This document shows positions 16,269 through 26,182 of a stretch of DNA of 64,000 bases, one piece after another. Within the stretch, counting starts at the first letter, position 1. Each line of letters starts with the position of its first letter. The translations under genes were made by a program, and so were the position numbers. The notes under the pieces are model-generated. The model was given only the letters and a program-made list of their open reading frames with translations. It made no database searches and was not told the origin of the DNA. Origin of the DNA: Chryseobacterium daecheongense (GTDB lineage: Bacteria > Bacteroidota > Bacteroidia > Flavobacteriales > Weeksellaceae); the NCBI GenBank assembly GCA_027920525.1, contig CP115858.1, forward strand, positions 1,178,001 through 1,242,000. The letters run 5' to 3'.

Positions 16269-17363
16269 TTATTTTTTAAACTCAGAAGGGGTCTGATCAG
16301 TGAATTTTTTGAAGGTGGTATTAAATGAAGTCTTGGAATTGAATCCGGATTCGAAAGCAATCCCTAAAATGGAAAGCTTATTGGTCTCATTATTTTTCAG
16401 CAACTTTTTAGCATGCTCAATTCTATATTCATTAATGAACTGAAAAAAGTTTTTTTGAAAGCCGGTATTGATCACATACGATAAATGATGAGTAGAAACA
16501 GACAAGTGTTCTGCAAGCTTAATTAAATTCAGCTCACTATCCAGGTAAAGTTTTTCTTTTTCCATTACATTTTCAAGCTTTGTTTTAAGCCGGGATAATT
16601 CTTCATCAGAAATGAGTTTTCGTTTGATTTCCTCATTTTCATCATTAATGGATATGAGCTCATCCCGTTGTTTTTCCTCAACAGGATAAATTTCTTTTTG
16701 CTTCAGCGAGTAATACGCTACAAAATAAACCACTAAAAGAAAAGCTATATTGATGAAAGCATTTAATGATGTAGAATCATAGAAAAGATTGTAGATAACA
16801 TATACGATATTGATAATCAAAAGAATGAGAATAATATACTCCAGCCAATTAAGATTGATCCCTTCCGTATTAGCAGAGAATTGCTGAATTCTCTTTTGAT
16901 GTTTCCGTATGGTAAAATAAGAAAGCCCTGTATAAAATACCGCCTGGAATAATATCAATCCTATAAATGTAAACTCAAAAAAAGATTGGTTTTCAAAGTT
17001 TCCGTAACGTTGTAACAACAAATTGATCAGAAAAATAACAGGTAAAACAGCATATTTTACGTCCGACCTCTTAAACTTAAATGAAGGATTTGTAAAAAAT
17101 AAAACACTGAGATAAAACATAATGGGTGTAAAAAACTGAACGAACTGAACAAAAAGAATGGAATGAATTTCTATCGGAGAAACTTTGATCAGTGACCAAA
17201 TTTCATCCAGCCAATACGTAGACCACAAAAAAAGAAACAAACCAAACCATAGGTTGGCTTTTCGGTTAACTTTAAGGGGATTGGCCAGTTTTAGCAAAGA
17301 AAGCAAAACCAATGAACCATAGATAAGTATGACGATAAAACGATTCAACTCTATTGTATTCAT
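16269..17363 (-). CDS. Membrane-anchored AraC-family transcriptional regulator
   Basis: A 364-residue protein. The first 220 residues hold about seven hydrophobic helices (for example FIVILIYGSLVLLSLLKL, FTPIMFYLSVLFF, WLEYIILILLIINIVYVIYNLF in parts). A short linker follows (YPVEEKQRDELISINDENEEIKRK), then an AraC-type double helix-turn-helix near 260-364 (LNLIKLAEHLSVSTHHLSYVIN and ILGIAFESGFNSKTSFNTTFKKFTDQTPSEFKK, each given in part). A sensor with seven membrane helices joined directly to an AraC domain is common in Bacteroidota. The ligand is unknown. It lies upstream of, and on the same strand as, the SDR/epimerase operon. Confidence 0.88.
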   Translation of the reverse strand: MNTIELNRFIVILIYGSLVLLSLLKLANPLKVNRKANLWFGLFLFLWSTYWLDEIWSLIKVSPIEIHSILFVQFVQFFTPIMFYLSVLFFTNPSFKFKRSDVKYAVLPVIFLINLLLQRYGNFENQSFFEFTFIGLILFQAVFYTGLSYFTIRKHQKRIQQFSANTEGINLNWLEYIILILLIINIVYVIYNLFYDSTSLNAFINIAFLLVVYFVAYYSLKQKEIYPVEEKQRDELISINDENEEIKRKLISDEELSRLKTKLENVMEKEKLYLDSELNLIKLAEHLSVSTHHLSYVINTGFQKNFFQFINEYRIEHAKKLLKNNETNKLSILGIAFESGFNSKTSFNTTFKKFTDQTPSEFKK

Positions 17364-17395
17364 TGGTTTTGATATTTTATTTAAAGATAGGTTTT

Positions 17396-18049
17396 TTATC
17401 CTATTCTTTTCCTGACAAAAATTTCATAGCTTAAGTACAGGAGCGGAATCGCCATAATGCCAATATACAAACCGTTATCCATTGCTCTTTCAGGTTGATT
17501 GATCACCGCATATAGCAAACCAAAAAAGGCTCCGCCAAGATGTGCTGCATGACCTATATTATCATGTTGTCTGGGATTAAGCATCATATAGACGGAATAG
17601 CTGAAATAAAGAAGCCCGAAAATATAGCCCGGAATTCCGATAGGAATAAAGAATATATATATTTTAAGATCAGGAATAAGTGCAATTCCGGCAAATAATA
17701 TCCCTGAAACCCCTCCACTCGCTCCAATAGCAGAATACCATGGCTGCTTCTGATAGATAAACAGGGAAAACATATTTCCGAGCAGTATAGAACCAAAGTA
17801 TACAATTATGAAACCCAGATTTCCAAAACCTTCCATTACGATAGGCCCAAAGAAATAAAGGGTCATCATATTAAACAGAAGATGCATTAAATCTGCATGA
17901 AGGAAACCTGCAGAAAGGAGACGGATGTACTCTTTCCTGTTTTGGATAGCTCCTACATTAAATTTATACTTTTCGAAAATACCATGATTATTAAAAGCAA
18001 TAAAGCTGATAATACTGGTAGCTATAATAACTAATAATAAGATATTCAT
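17396..18049 (-). CDS. Rhomboid-family intramembrane serine protease
   Basis: A 217-residue inner-membrane protein with six hydrophobic helices. The catalytic Ser111 lies in GASGG (G109-A-S-G), and the catalytic His170 in HAAHLGG. The conserved HxxxN of helix two is His56...Asn60 (HLLFNMM). Rhomboids cleave helices of other membrane proteins within the bilayer. It lies 14 bp after parC-side sequence on the same strand (parC ends at 18064 and is upstream in the transcript), so it may be read through from the topoisomerase genes. No substrate can be named. Confidence 0.92.
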   Translation of the reverse strand: MNILLLVIIATSIISFIAFNNHGIFEKYKFNVGAIQNRKEYIRLLSAGFLHADLMHLLFNMMTLYFFGPIVMEGFGNLGFIIVYFGSILLGNMFSLFIYQKQPWYSAIGASGGVSGILFAGIALIPDLKIYIFFIPIGIPGYIFGLLYFSYSVYMMLNPRQHDNIGHAAHLGGAFFGLLYAVINQPERAMDNGLYIGIMAIPLLYLSYEIFVRKRIG

Positions 18050-18063
18050 GATTAATTTAAAAT

Positions 18064-20652
18064 TTAATTTTCGTCACTATCAGTATCTCCTTCAAAAAGA
18101 TCACCGATAACCCCACCGTCTTCATCAATGCCTTCAGTATGTTCAGGCTCTTCATATACTTCCGGTTCCTCTTCTTCGATCTCAGGAACGGTAATATTTA
18201 TTGATTTTACCTTGAATTTGGTAAATTGATTTCCTATTGCTTTTATACCTTTCACCATAATAAAATCATCAATATTTATGGTTTCAGGATCACGTTCTTT
18301 TCCTTTATCTTTTGAAAAAATGATTTCTGCAGTGGATCCGTTGGCTACTATCACGTTCTCAATAAATGATTTGCTATGCTCCGAAGGCATGAAATTCTGG
18401 GGATTGGTATTATTTTCGAGAAGGAATCTTTTAATAAAATACATCTCTTTTTCCCCATCGTAATAAATACAAGTTACAGGTTGCTGCGGCCGCCATTTTT
18501 CAAGGATCAGATAATCATCGTCAAAACGATTTCCAAGGTCAAAACTTACCAGCTTTGCCTCTCCATTGGAATTAATCGTCAGGATTTTATCATCTCCTTT
18601 AAAATTCCCTAACAAAGTCCCCCTGCCATCAGCATTTAATCTTCGTACCGTATCATCAAACCAGATTCTTCTTGGAGCCAGGGTTGAAATACCTTCTTCC
18701 TTAAGGTCTACTTTTTTCACGGAGTATTTGGTCACCAGGTTTCCTTTGGAATCACGGCCTTTAATTGCCAATTCAGAAAAATCGATATCCATCTTATTTT
18801 TTCTGATTCTTGGATTTGGTTTCAAGAGAACAGTAACCGTTTCAGCTTCTCCATTCGGATTAGCGGAAAAATAAAGCACTTCGGAGCCTTTTTTATCAGA
18901 CGCCAGAGGATAATCTGTATTTCTTGTCACCGCCGTCACGGAGAAACGTTTCATATAATACGGACCTTCTTTACCTTCACGGTAGATCATATTATACACT
19001 GTTCTCTTGTCGTTTTTCTTCCAGACAGCCACATGCAGGAGATCTTTTCCGATAAAGGTTTTTGCCTCTACTTTGACGATCTTCATACTTCCGTCTTTTC
19101 TGAAAGTTATAATATCATCGATATCGGAACAGTCGAACAGGTATTCATCTTTTCTCAATGAGGTTCCTATAAAGCCTTCTTCACGGTTTACATAGAATTT
19201 TTCGTTAGCCACGGCTACTTTTGTAGCATCAATGGTATCGAAAATTCTTAATTCGGTTCTTCTCTGCTTTTCTTTACCGTACTTCTTCTGAATATTTAAA
19301 TAATACTCGATAGCATAAGCGATAAGATTAGCAAGATTATGTTTAACCTGCTCTATCTTACCTTCAAGAGCAGCAATATTTTCTTTAAATTTATCTAAGT
19401 CGAACCTGGAAATTCTCTTGATTCTGATCTCTGTCAGCTTCAGAATATCTTCCTCAGTAACGGCTCTCAAAAGATGCTTGGTATGAGGTTTTAATCCTGC
19501 ATCAATAGTTTTGATTACTTCTTCCCAAGTCTTTACTTCTTCAATATCGTGATAGATTCTGTTTTCGATGAAAATCCTTTCCAATGAGGAGAAATGCCAG
19601 CTTTCCTGAAGTTCGTGAAGTTCAATCTCCAGTTCTTTTTTCAGCAATGAAACGGTATGATCCGTATTCATTCTCAGGATTTCAGAAACACTCAGGAACA
19701 TTGGTTTATCTCCCACAATTACACACGCATTCGGAGAAATTGTTACCTGGCAATCTGTGAAGGCATATAACGCATCAATTGTTTTATCCGGTGATACGTC
19801 ATTATGGAGATGGATCAGAATTTCTACGGTGTCGGACGTATTGTCTTCAATTTTTTTAATCTTGATCTTACCTTTTTCATTAGCCTTTAGGATAGAATCT
19901 ATCAGATCACTGGTTGTTTTGGAAAAGGGAAGTTCAGAGATAACCAAAGTATGTTTATCGGTCTGTGTAATTTTGGCTCTTGCACGTACTTTACCACCTC
20001 TTTGCCCGTCGTTGTATTCAGAAACGTCCAGATACCCTGCTGTAAGGAAATCTGGGAAAAGTTCAAACTTTTTTCCTTTAAGGTGAGCTACTGAAGCATT
20101 GATCAGTTCATTAAAGTTGTGAGGAAGTATCTTCGTGGATAATCCTACACCAATCCCTTCTACTCCCTGCGTTAAAAGTAAAGGGAACTTTACGGGAAGA
20201 TCTATAGGCTCGTTATTTCGTCCATCGTAAGATTTTGCCCACTCCGTTGTCTTAGGATTGAAAACTACCTCCAGTGCAAAAGGGGTTAATCTGGCTTCAA
20301 TATACCTTGCTGCTGCAGCCGAATCTCCGGTAAAGACATTCCCCCAGTTTCCCTGAGTGTCAATCAGAAGCTCTTTCTGCCCGATCTGTACCATGGCATC
20401 AGTAATAGAAGCGTCCCCGTGGGGGTGATATTTCATTGTATTTCCTACAATGTTCGCTACCTTATTGTACCGCCCGTCCTCCAGCTCACGCATGGAATGC
20501 ATAATTCTTCGCTGAACGGGTTTTAATCCATCGTAGACCGATGGAATCGCTCTATCTAAAATCACGTAAGAAGCATAGTCCAGAAACCAGTCTTTATAAA
20601 GTCCGGAAACTTTCTTCAGGCTTTCGCCTTCATGTGAATTTTCTTCTGTCAT
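18064..20652 (-). CDS. parC: DNA topoisomerase IV subunit A
   Basis: An 862-residue breakage-reunion subunit that decatenates chromosomes together with ParE. The active-site Tyr117 lies in AAARYIEARLTPFA. The quinolone-determining region reads HPHGDASITDAM (residues 76-87); the position equal to Ser80 of E. coli ParC or Ser83 of GyrA is Ala81. The tower and coiled-coil follow, then a beta-pinwheel with degenerate blades and an acidic tail (EEEEPEVYEEPEHTEGIDED in part). It is the last large gene after parE and shares one base with the end of the membrane-protein gene upstream. ParC is favoured over GyrA because of the pairing with ParE. Confidence 0.93.
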   Translation of the reverse strand: MTEENSHEGESLKKVSGLYKDWFLDYASYVILDRAIPSVYDGLKPVQRRIMHSMRELEDGRYNKVANIVGNTMKYHPHGDASITDAMVQIGQKELLIDTQGNWGNVFTGDSAAAARYIEARLTPFALEVVFNPKTTEWAKSYDGRNNEPIDLPVKFPLLLTQGVEGIGVGLSTKILPHNFNELINASVAHLKGKKFELFPDFLTAGYLDVSEYNDGQRGGKVRARAKITQTDKHTLVISELPFSKTTSDLIDSILKANEKGKIKIKKIEDNTSDTVEILIHLHNDVSPDKTIDALYAFTDCQVTISPNACVIVGDKPMFLSVSEILRMNTDHTVSLLKKELEIELHELQESWHFSSLERIFIENRIYHDIEEVKTWEEVIKTIDAGLKPHTKHLLRAVTEEDILKLTEIRIKRISRFDLDKFKENIAALEGKIEQVKHNLANLIAYAIEYYLNIQKKYGKEKQRRTELRIFDTIDATKVAVANEKFYVNREEGFIGTSLRKDEYLFDCSDIDDIITFRKDGSMKIVKVEAKTFIGKDLLHVAVWKKNDKRTVYNMIYREGKEGPYYMKRFSVTAVTRNTDYPLASDKKGSEVLYFSANPNGEAETVTVLLKPNPRIRKNKMDIDFSELAIKGRDSKGNLVTKYSVKKVDLKEEGISTLAPRRIWFDDTVRRLNADGRGTLLGNFKGDDKILTINSNGEAKLVSFDLGNRFDDDYLILEKWRPQQPVTCIYYDGEKEMYFIKRFLLENNTNPQNFMPSEHSKSFIENVIVANGSTAEIIFSKDKGKERDPETINIDDFIMVKGIKAIGNQFTKFKVKSINITVPEIEEEEPEVYEEPEHTEGIDEDGGVIGDLFEGDTDSDEN

Positions 20653-21137
20653 TATTCGTTTTTAACGTTTTTCTCGTTATTCGCTTTTACTACTTTATTT
20701 AAAGAGAATTTCAAATCATTTACTTCTTTTGTCGTCAGGTAAGAAATTTCGTATTTCAACATGGTTGAACCACTATTCTTACTTGAAATTGTAATATATA
20801 ATCTTTTTACAAAGAGTAAATTGACGATCTCGTATTTTATTAATTTGTATTTTGGAAATTCATCACTTAAAGGTTTATCTAAAAATGGAATGATGTTCCT
20901 GTTTTTGAAATTGAGAGCCTCTCCATCACTATCATACTCAAATATTTGTCTTCCGGTAAGATGGAAAGCTAATAACATAATTACCGGTACAATAATCAGC
21001 AGATAGCTTTCTGATCCTAAAATATTAAATTTATATTCTTCTAAAAAGAAGGACACAATTCCGGCTATTAAAAACATTATTAAGAGGGTATTAATAAAGT
21101 TGTAGCCCGGTGCTTTATTACGGTTACTTAATCTCAT
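20652..21137 (-). CDS. Small membrane protein of unknown function between parE and parC
   Basis: A 161-residue protein that I cannot assign to a family. Two hydrophobic segments lie near the N-terminus (YNFINTLLIMFLIAGIVSFF and YLLIIVPVIMLLAFHL), with a short loop between them. The C-terminal 90 residues are soluble and beta-rich (RQIFEYDSDGEALNFKNRNI, FVKRLYITISSKN), resembling a PH-like domain. The stop codon overlaps the parC start by one base. The gene is thus embedded in the topoisomerase operon and will be co-expressed with it. Confidence 0.7.
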   Translation of the reverse strand: MRLSNRNKAPGYNFINTLLIMFLIAGIVSFFLEEYKFNILGSESYLLIIVPVIMLLAFHLTGRQIFEYDSDGEALNFKNRNIIPFLDKPLSDEFPKYKLIKYEIVNLLFVKRLYITISSKNSGSTMLKYEISYLTTKEVNDLKFSLNKVVKANNEKNVKNE

Positions 21138-21223
21138 TGTTATTTGTGTTTAAGTTTAAAGGTTATGCCATTTAAGTTTTTTAAAGATTAATTATTACAG
21201 GAAAGTTTTTTGGAGGGATCTAT

Positions 21224-23107
21224 TTAACTTTCTACTTCGCTTATTAGTTCTCTGCTATCAATATCCCCGTCTTCTACAACAAGATTTTCAAGAATGAAAA
21301 CCTGCCTGTCCGGTGTATTTTTACCCATATAAAACTCTAAAAGCTGTTCTATGGTCTGATCTTTTCCAACAACTACAGGCTCCAGGCGGATATCTTTACC
21401 TATAAAATGTTTAAACTCATCGGGAGAAATCTCTCCAAGCCCTTTAAATCGTGTAATTTCAGGGTTTTTTCCTAGTTCATTCAAAGCCTTTACCCTTTCC
21501 ATTTCCGTATAACAATACCGGGTTTCTTTTTTATTTCTCACCCTGAATAAAGGAGTCTGAAGGATATAAAGATGTCCGTTCTTAATCAGGTCCGGGAAAA
21601 ACTGCAGGAAGAATGTAATCATTAAAAGACGGATGTGCATTCCATCGACATCCGCATCAGTTGCAATAATAACCTGGTTGTATCGCAGATCTTCAAGACT
21701 TTCCTCAATATTTAAAGCGGCCTGCAATAAATTGAATTCTTCATTTTCGTACACCACTTTCTTGGTCAGTCCGTAGCAGTTCAATGGTTTCCCTTTCAGT
21801 GAGAATACAGCCTGCGTTTCTACGTCTCTTGATTTCGTGATGGATCCCGATGCGGAATCTCCCTCGGTAATAAAGATCTGTGTATCCCCTTTTCTTTCTG
21901 CCTTCTGATCATTATAATGTTGACGGCAATCACGCAGTTTTTTATTATGAAGCGATACTTTTTTCGCCCGCTCTCTTGCCAGTTTCTGAATTCCCGAAAG
22001 TTCCTTTCGTTCTCTTTCGGAAATTAAAATTTTCCGTTGAATGGCTTCTGCAATCTCAGGGTTTCTGTGCAGGAAATTATCCAGTTTGCTTTTTAAGAAA
22101 TCAATGATAAAGGTTCTTACAGTGGGACCATTAGGGCCCATATCATTAGATCCTAATTTTGTTTTGGTCTGGGATTCAAAAACAGGTTCTTCTACATTAA
22201 TTGAAATGGCAGCAATGATTGATTTTCTGATATCCGAAGCATCAAAGTTTTTGTTGAAAAACTCACGGATTGTTTTCACATATGCTTCACGGAAAGCATT
22301 AAGATGGGTACCTCCCTGCGTTGTGTTCTGCCCGTTCACAAAAGAAAAATAGGTTTCAGTCTGTGATTTATCCGAATGCGTAATAGCTACTTCAATATCA
22401 TTATCCATCAGGTGTACGATCGGATATAGAATTTCGCTTTCCAGTTCTTCTTCTAGCAGATCTTTAAGTCCATTTTCTGAATAATAGGTTTCCCCGTTAA
22501 AAATGATCTTCAGTCCCGGATTCAGATATGCATAGTTCCGGAGCATTCTTTCGATATACTCTTTTCTGTATTTGAAATGAAGAAAGATTTCTCCATCGGG
22601 TATAAACGAAATTTCAGTACCGTTCCTGTCCGAAGTATCTTTTTCCTCATGGTTTTCCGAAATGATTCCACGTGAAAATTCCGCAACCTTCATTCTTCCG
22701 TCGCGGAAAGATCTTACTCTGAAATAATCGGAAAGCGCATTTACCGCTTTTGTACCAACACCATTCAATCCTACGGACTTTTTAAAGGCCTTACTGTCGT
22801 ATTTACCTCCGGTATTCATTTTGGAAACGGCATCCACCACTTTTCCAAGCGGAATACCCCGGCCAAAATCACGAATCGTTACCTTTCCGTCATCTACTTT
22901 TATTTCAATTCTCTTACCCGATTTCATCCTGAACTCATCGATAGAGTTGTCCAGAATTTCTTTAAGTAAAATGTAAATACCATCATCGGCGGAAGAACCA
23001 TCTCCAAGCTTTCCGATGTACATACCGGGACGCAAACGAATATGTTCCTGCCAATCGAGGGTTCTGATATTATCTTCTGAATAGATTGGATTTATTTCTT
23101 GTGACAT
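21224..23107 (-). CDS. parE: DNA topoisomerase IV subunit B
   Basis: A 627-residue ATPase subunit. The GHKL ATP-binding site is seen as [19 protein letters not shown] and [14 protein letters not shown]. The TOPRIM domain has EGDSASGS and [10 protein letters not shown]. The C-terminal part ends [17 protein letters not shown]...NTPDRQVFI. The length and the lack of the GyrB insert fit ParE of Bacteroidota. The promoter box TACTTTTG is at 23128-23135. It is followed on the same strand by the small membrane protein and parC. Confidence 0.94.
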   Translation of the reverse strand: MSQEINPIYSEDNIRTLDWQEHIRLRPGMYIGKLGDGSSADDGIYILLKEILDNSIDEFRMKSGKRIEIKVDDGKVTIRDFGRGIPLGKVVDAVSKMNTGGKYDSKAFKKSVGLNGVGTKAVNALSDYFRVRSFRDGRMKVAEFSRGIISENHEEKDTSDRNGTEISFIPDGEIFLHFKYRKEYIERMLRNYAYLNPGLKIIFNGETYYSENGLKDLLEEELESEILYPIVHLMDNDIEVAITHSDKSQTETYFSFVNGQNTTQGGTHLNAFREAYVKTIREFFNKNFDASDIRKSIIAAISINVEEPVFESQTKTKLGSNDMGPNGPTVRTFIIDFLKSKLDNFLHRNPEIAEAIQRKILISERERKELSGIQKLARERAKKVSLHNKKLRDCRQHYNDQKAERKGDTQIFITEGDSASGSITKSRDVETQAVFSLKGKPLNCYGLTKKVVYENEEFNLLQAALNIEESLEDLRYNQVIIATDADVDGMHIRLLMITFFLQFFPDLIKNGHLYILQTPLFRVRNKKETRYCYTEMERVKALNELGKNPEITRFKGLGEISPDEFKHFIGKDIRLEPVVVGKDQTIEQLLEFYMGKNTPDRQVFILENLVVEDGDIDSRELISEVES

Positions 23108-23127
23108 AAGTTATTTCAGCAAACACA

Positions 23128-23135
23128 CAAAAGTA
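23128..23135 (-). promoter_or_regulatory. -7 promoter box (TACTTTTG) of the parE operon
   Basis: A TAnnTTTG match on the minus strand, 20 nt upstream of the parE ATG at 23107. Confidence 0.6.
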
Positions 23136-23198
23136 CGAAAATGCTTAAAATTATCCGAATTTTTCTAATTCATTTTTTTCAATATTATGTAATATGTT

Positions 23199-23229
23199 TT
23201 GCATTATTATCAAGCAAATTTTATATTTA
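23199..23229 (+). promoter_or_regulatory. Promoter of the propeller-type sensor kinase operon
   Basis: TTG (23199-23201) followed after about 20 nt by TATATTTA (from 23222) resembles the Bacteroidota promoter. It lies downstream of the in-frame ATG at 23141, which supports the GTG start at 23249. Confidence 0.45.
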
Positions 23230-23248
23230 CATCATTATTCAAGATCAA

Positions 23249-26182
23249 GTGAAAAACCTACGTGATTTTCTTCTATTTTTAGTAATACTATTTTTTCCAT
23301 TTCTTTCATTTTCTCAAATCCCGGGATTGGTAAATTATAGTGAGAAAGACGGGTTGAATAGCTCCTACACCTATTCTATGAGTCAGGATGACAAAGGACT
23401 TATCTGGATTGGTAGCGATAATGGACTTTTCAGGTTTGATGGTAAGGAATTTAAACAATACAATAAAAAAAGCGGGCTTAAAAACATTGATATCCTTGGG
23501 TGCAACCCTCTATCTAATGGTGAGATTTTCATCGTAACCTACCTGAGTGATTTTGCCTATCTGAAAAATGGCAAAATCATCAATCCGGATGATAACAAAG
23601 AGCTTAGGAAACTTAAATTCCGTGACACTTCCCATACTTACAGCAGTGGAGATTCAGTTTGTATATATACAGCCAACAATCCAAAAGATATCTATATATA
23701 CAGACGTGGAAAAGTAACAACAATTCCTCTTTCCTTACATGCAGGTTTTCCCTTAGTGGGTCGTAATCCTTATATATTCAGTATGGATGTGGCCAACCAC
23801 CTGCTTTACCTTACAGATGATACCCAAAAAGTTATAGCATATGATATCCTCACAAGAAAGAAAATACTATGCAATATTTCATTACCAAAAAGTGCCATCT
23901 ACAGAAAGGGGGACTTCTTAGTTGCTTACCGTGGAAATACTATTGATATCTTCAAACGAAAAAACAAATTTGAATTCATTAAAACGCAGTCGTTTTCTGT
24001 TGGAGAACCGATCCATCAGCTTGTTATTGACCGTAACGACAGATTGTGGGTATGTTTAGATAAAGGAGGAGTTCTTTATTACAAAAATACTTTACAGGAT
24101 GGGAACCTATCCCGGCCCATGAAGATCATGAATGATTTTGTCATGAATCATATCCTCGTAGACAAGGATAAAAACATCTGGTTTTCCACCAGAAACAATG
24201 GTATTTACTTTATTACAGATAAGTTTTTCAACAATTATATCCATCTTCCTGTAAAGAATAATTCTTCCTACATTACAGCTATCGGAAAAAGTGGTAAAAA
24301 CATTATCATGGGGTACAATGAGGCAAAATTCGGCATTTTAAAATCGAATACCATCATTGATGTATCCCTTGAAAAAAATAGGAAAATTGAAACAAAGGCC
24401 CTGTTTTCAAAAGGGAATAGTGTTATACTGGGGCTTAGTTTAAGAACGTACCAATACAATACCGATAATAAAAAAATTACAACCATTGGTGATTATAGCT
24501 TAAAAAATATAATCCCTTATAATGACAGTTCAATACTCCTCTGTACTTCCCAGGGTCTTACACTTTATAATTTCATTACCGGTGCCAAATCTGACCTGTT
24601 TAATGAAAGAGCCTATACAGCCCTACGCTACGACAAAGACAGTGTCTTTGTTGGAAGTTTTAAGGATGTGTATAAAATGAATGTAAAAACAAATAAAAGA
24701 CAACTATTTATTGAGGGATATTATTTTAAAGATATCAAAAAACTTAAGCCTCATGTATATGTAGGCTCAACCAATCTCAATGGAGTCCTTATTTTTAATA
24801 ACAAAAAGATCCTCAAAAGAATCACTGAAAAAGATGGTCTGTCCACAGACCAGATAAAAAAAATCGAAGTTGAAAATGAAAACGTTTTCTGGGCGAGTAC
24901 CAATTCCGGTTTGAGCAGGATAGAAATAAAAGGGAAAAAACTGGCCATCGATAATTTCACACAAACCGATGGGCTTCCCTCTAACGTAGTCGCCGGATGC
25001 GTTATAAAAGACGACACCATTTATGCCGGAACTTCAAAAGGGCTGGGTATCTTACCTATTCACAACTTGTTAACCCAGCAGAAGTTTATCAATAAAAAAG
25101 TAGTCATTAATTCTGTAACCGTAGGGGATAAAGAGATATTTGATCTCAATCAGGAAATTAAAGGGCAAACACCTGACAACACAATAACTTTTGACGTCAG
25201 CTTTCCGGATTATATCTCTCAGGGTATGATCAAATTCAAGTATAAAGTCGAAGGTCTGACCGATGAATGGCAAATAAGCAATTCATCTAAAATCATGTTT
25301 AATTCAATTCCGCCGGGGAAATATACTTTTAAAGTTTTCGGGCTCGGTTATAATGGAAAACGATCCTATACATTTTCGTCCATAGCATTTGAAATTAAGC
25401 CCAAATTCTGGCAAACCTGGTGGTTTAAATTCTTCATCATTATAATAGGATGCTCACTTATTTTTGTGGTGGTTACTATTTACTTTCAGAGAAAAAGAAA
25501 CAAAAAACTCGAAACGCTTTATTATGAAAAGAAGATTGCCGAACTTGAGTTACAGGCCATCAAGGCACAAATAAATCCACATTTCATTTATAACTGTCTC
25601 AATTCTATTCAGTTTTTGCTCTACAAAAAAGATTATGCGGAAACTGAAAACTATTTAAACATATTTGCTCAGATGATACGAAAAACGTTACACTATTCTG
25701 AAAAGACATTTATGCAGATCAAAGAGGAAATTGAATACCTTTCCCTATATCTGAATATGGAAAAATTACGTTTAAAGGATCAGTTCGACTACACCATAAC
25801 ACGTTCAAAAAATACAGATGAAAACTGGATGATCCCATCATTACTGATACAGCCGTTTGTAGAAAATGCCATAAAACATGGTGTTTCCGGTTTAAAGGAT
25901 CGAAAAGGAAATATCAGGATTACATTTGATTATACCGATTCACTTCTTTGTATTACTATTGAGGATAATGGCGTGGGAATAGAAAAAAGACCGGAATCTG
26001 CAAAAGCCAATTCTTTCGGAGTGAAATTATCTCAAAAAAGGATTGAAACATTCAGGCAGCTTTTTGAGACTGATATAACGTTGGAGCTGAATAATCTTTC
26101 CGAAAAGGACGGAAAACAAGGTACACAAATTAAACTATATATGACCCCCTATGAAAACCAAAATACAAGCCTGCATCATTGA
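23249..26182 (+). CDS. LytS-type sensor histidine kinase with periplasmic two-bladed-propeller sensor
   Basis: About 977 residues from a GTG codon at 23249. An in-frame ATG at 23141 would add 36 residues before the signal peptide and lies upstream of the likely promoter. Signal peptide: NLRDFLLFLVILFFPFLSFS. Residues about 25-640 are propeller repeats (MSQDDKGLIWIGSDNGLFRFDG is the first). A Y_Y_Y domain follows near 655-715 (FKYKVEGLTDEWQISNSSKI) and one membrane helix near 724-748. The kinase has no classical dimerisation domain: His778 lies in INPHFIYNCLNSIQ, with FVENAIKHGV and EDNGVGIE for ATP binding. It overlaps the response-regulator gene by 32 bp. The ligand is unknown, probably a periplasmic molecule. 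Confidence 0.9.
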   Translation: MKNLRDFLLFLVILFFPFLSFSQIPGLVNYSEKDGLNSSYTYSMSQDDKGLIWIGSDNGLFRFDGKEFKQYNKKSGLKNIDILGCNPLSNGEIFIVTYLSDFAYLKNGKIINPDDNKELRKLKFRDTSHTYSSGDSVCIYTANNPKDIYIYRRGKVTTIPLSLHAGFPLVGRNPYIFSMDVANHLLYLTDDTQKVIAYDILTRKKILCNISLPKSAIYRKGDFLVAYRGNTIDIFKRKNKFEFIKTQSFSVGEPIHQLVIDRNDRLWVCLDKGGVLYYKNTLQDGNLSRPMKIMNDFVMNHILVDKDKNIWFSTRNNGIYFITDKFFNNYIHLPVKNNSSYITAIGKSGKNIIMGYNEAKFGILKSNTIIDVSLEKNRKIETKALFSKGNSVILGLSLRTYQYNTDNKKITTIGDYSLKNIIPYNDSSILLCTSQGLTLYNFITGAKSDLFNERAYTALRYDKDSVFVGSFKDVYKMNVKTNKRQLFIEGYYFKDIKKLKPHVYVGSTNLNGVLIFNNKKILKRITEKDGLSTDQIKKIEVENENVFWASTNSGLSRIEIKGKKLAIDNFTQTDGLPSNVVAGCVIKDDTIYAGTSKGLGILPIHNLLTQQKFINKKVVINSVTVGDKEIFDLNQEIKGQTPDNTITFDVSFPDYISQGMIKFKYKVEGLTDEWQISNSSKIMFNSIPPGKYTFKVFGLGYNGKRSYTFSSIAFEIKPKFWQTWWFKFFIIIIGCSLIFVVVTIYFQRKRNKKLETLYYEKKIAELELQAIKAQINPHFIYNCLNSIQFLLYKKDYAETENYLNIFAQMIRKTLHYSEKTFMQIKEEIEYLSLYLNMEKLRLKDQFDYTITRSKNTDENWMIPSLLIQPFVENAIKHGVSGLKDRKGNIRITFDYTDSLLCITIEDNGVGIEKRPESAKANSFGVKLSQKRIETFRQLFETDITLELNNLSEKDGKQGTQIKLYMTPYENQNTSLHH

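Noticed and set aside
18278-18874. Three open frames opposite parC
   Set aside because: They are frame shadows of a well-conserved gene, rich in Phe/Leu/Ser as expected from antisense translation.
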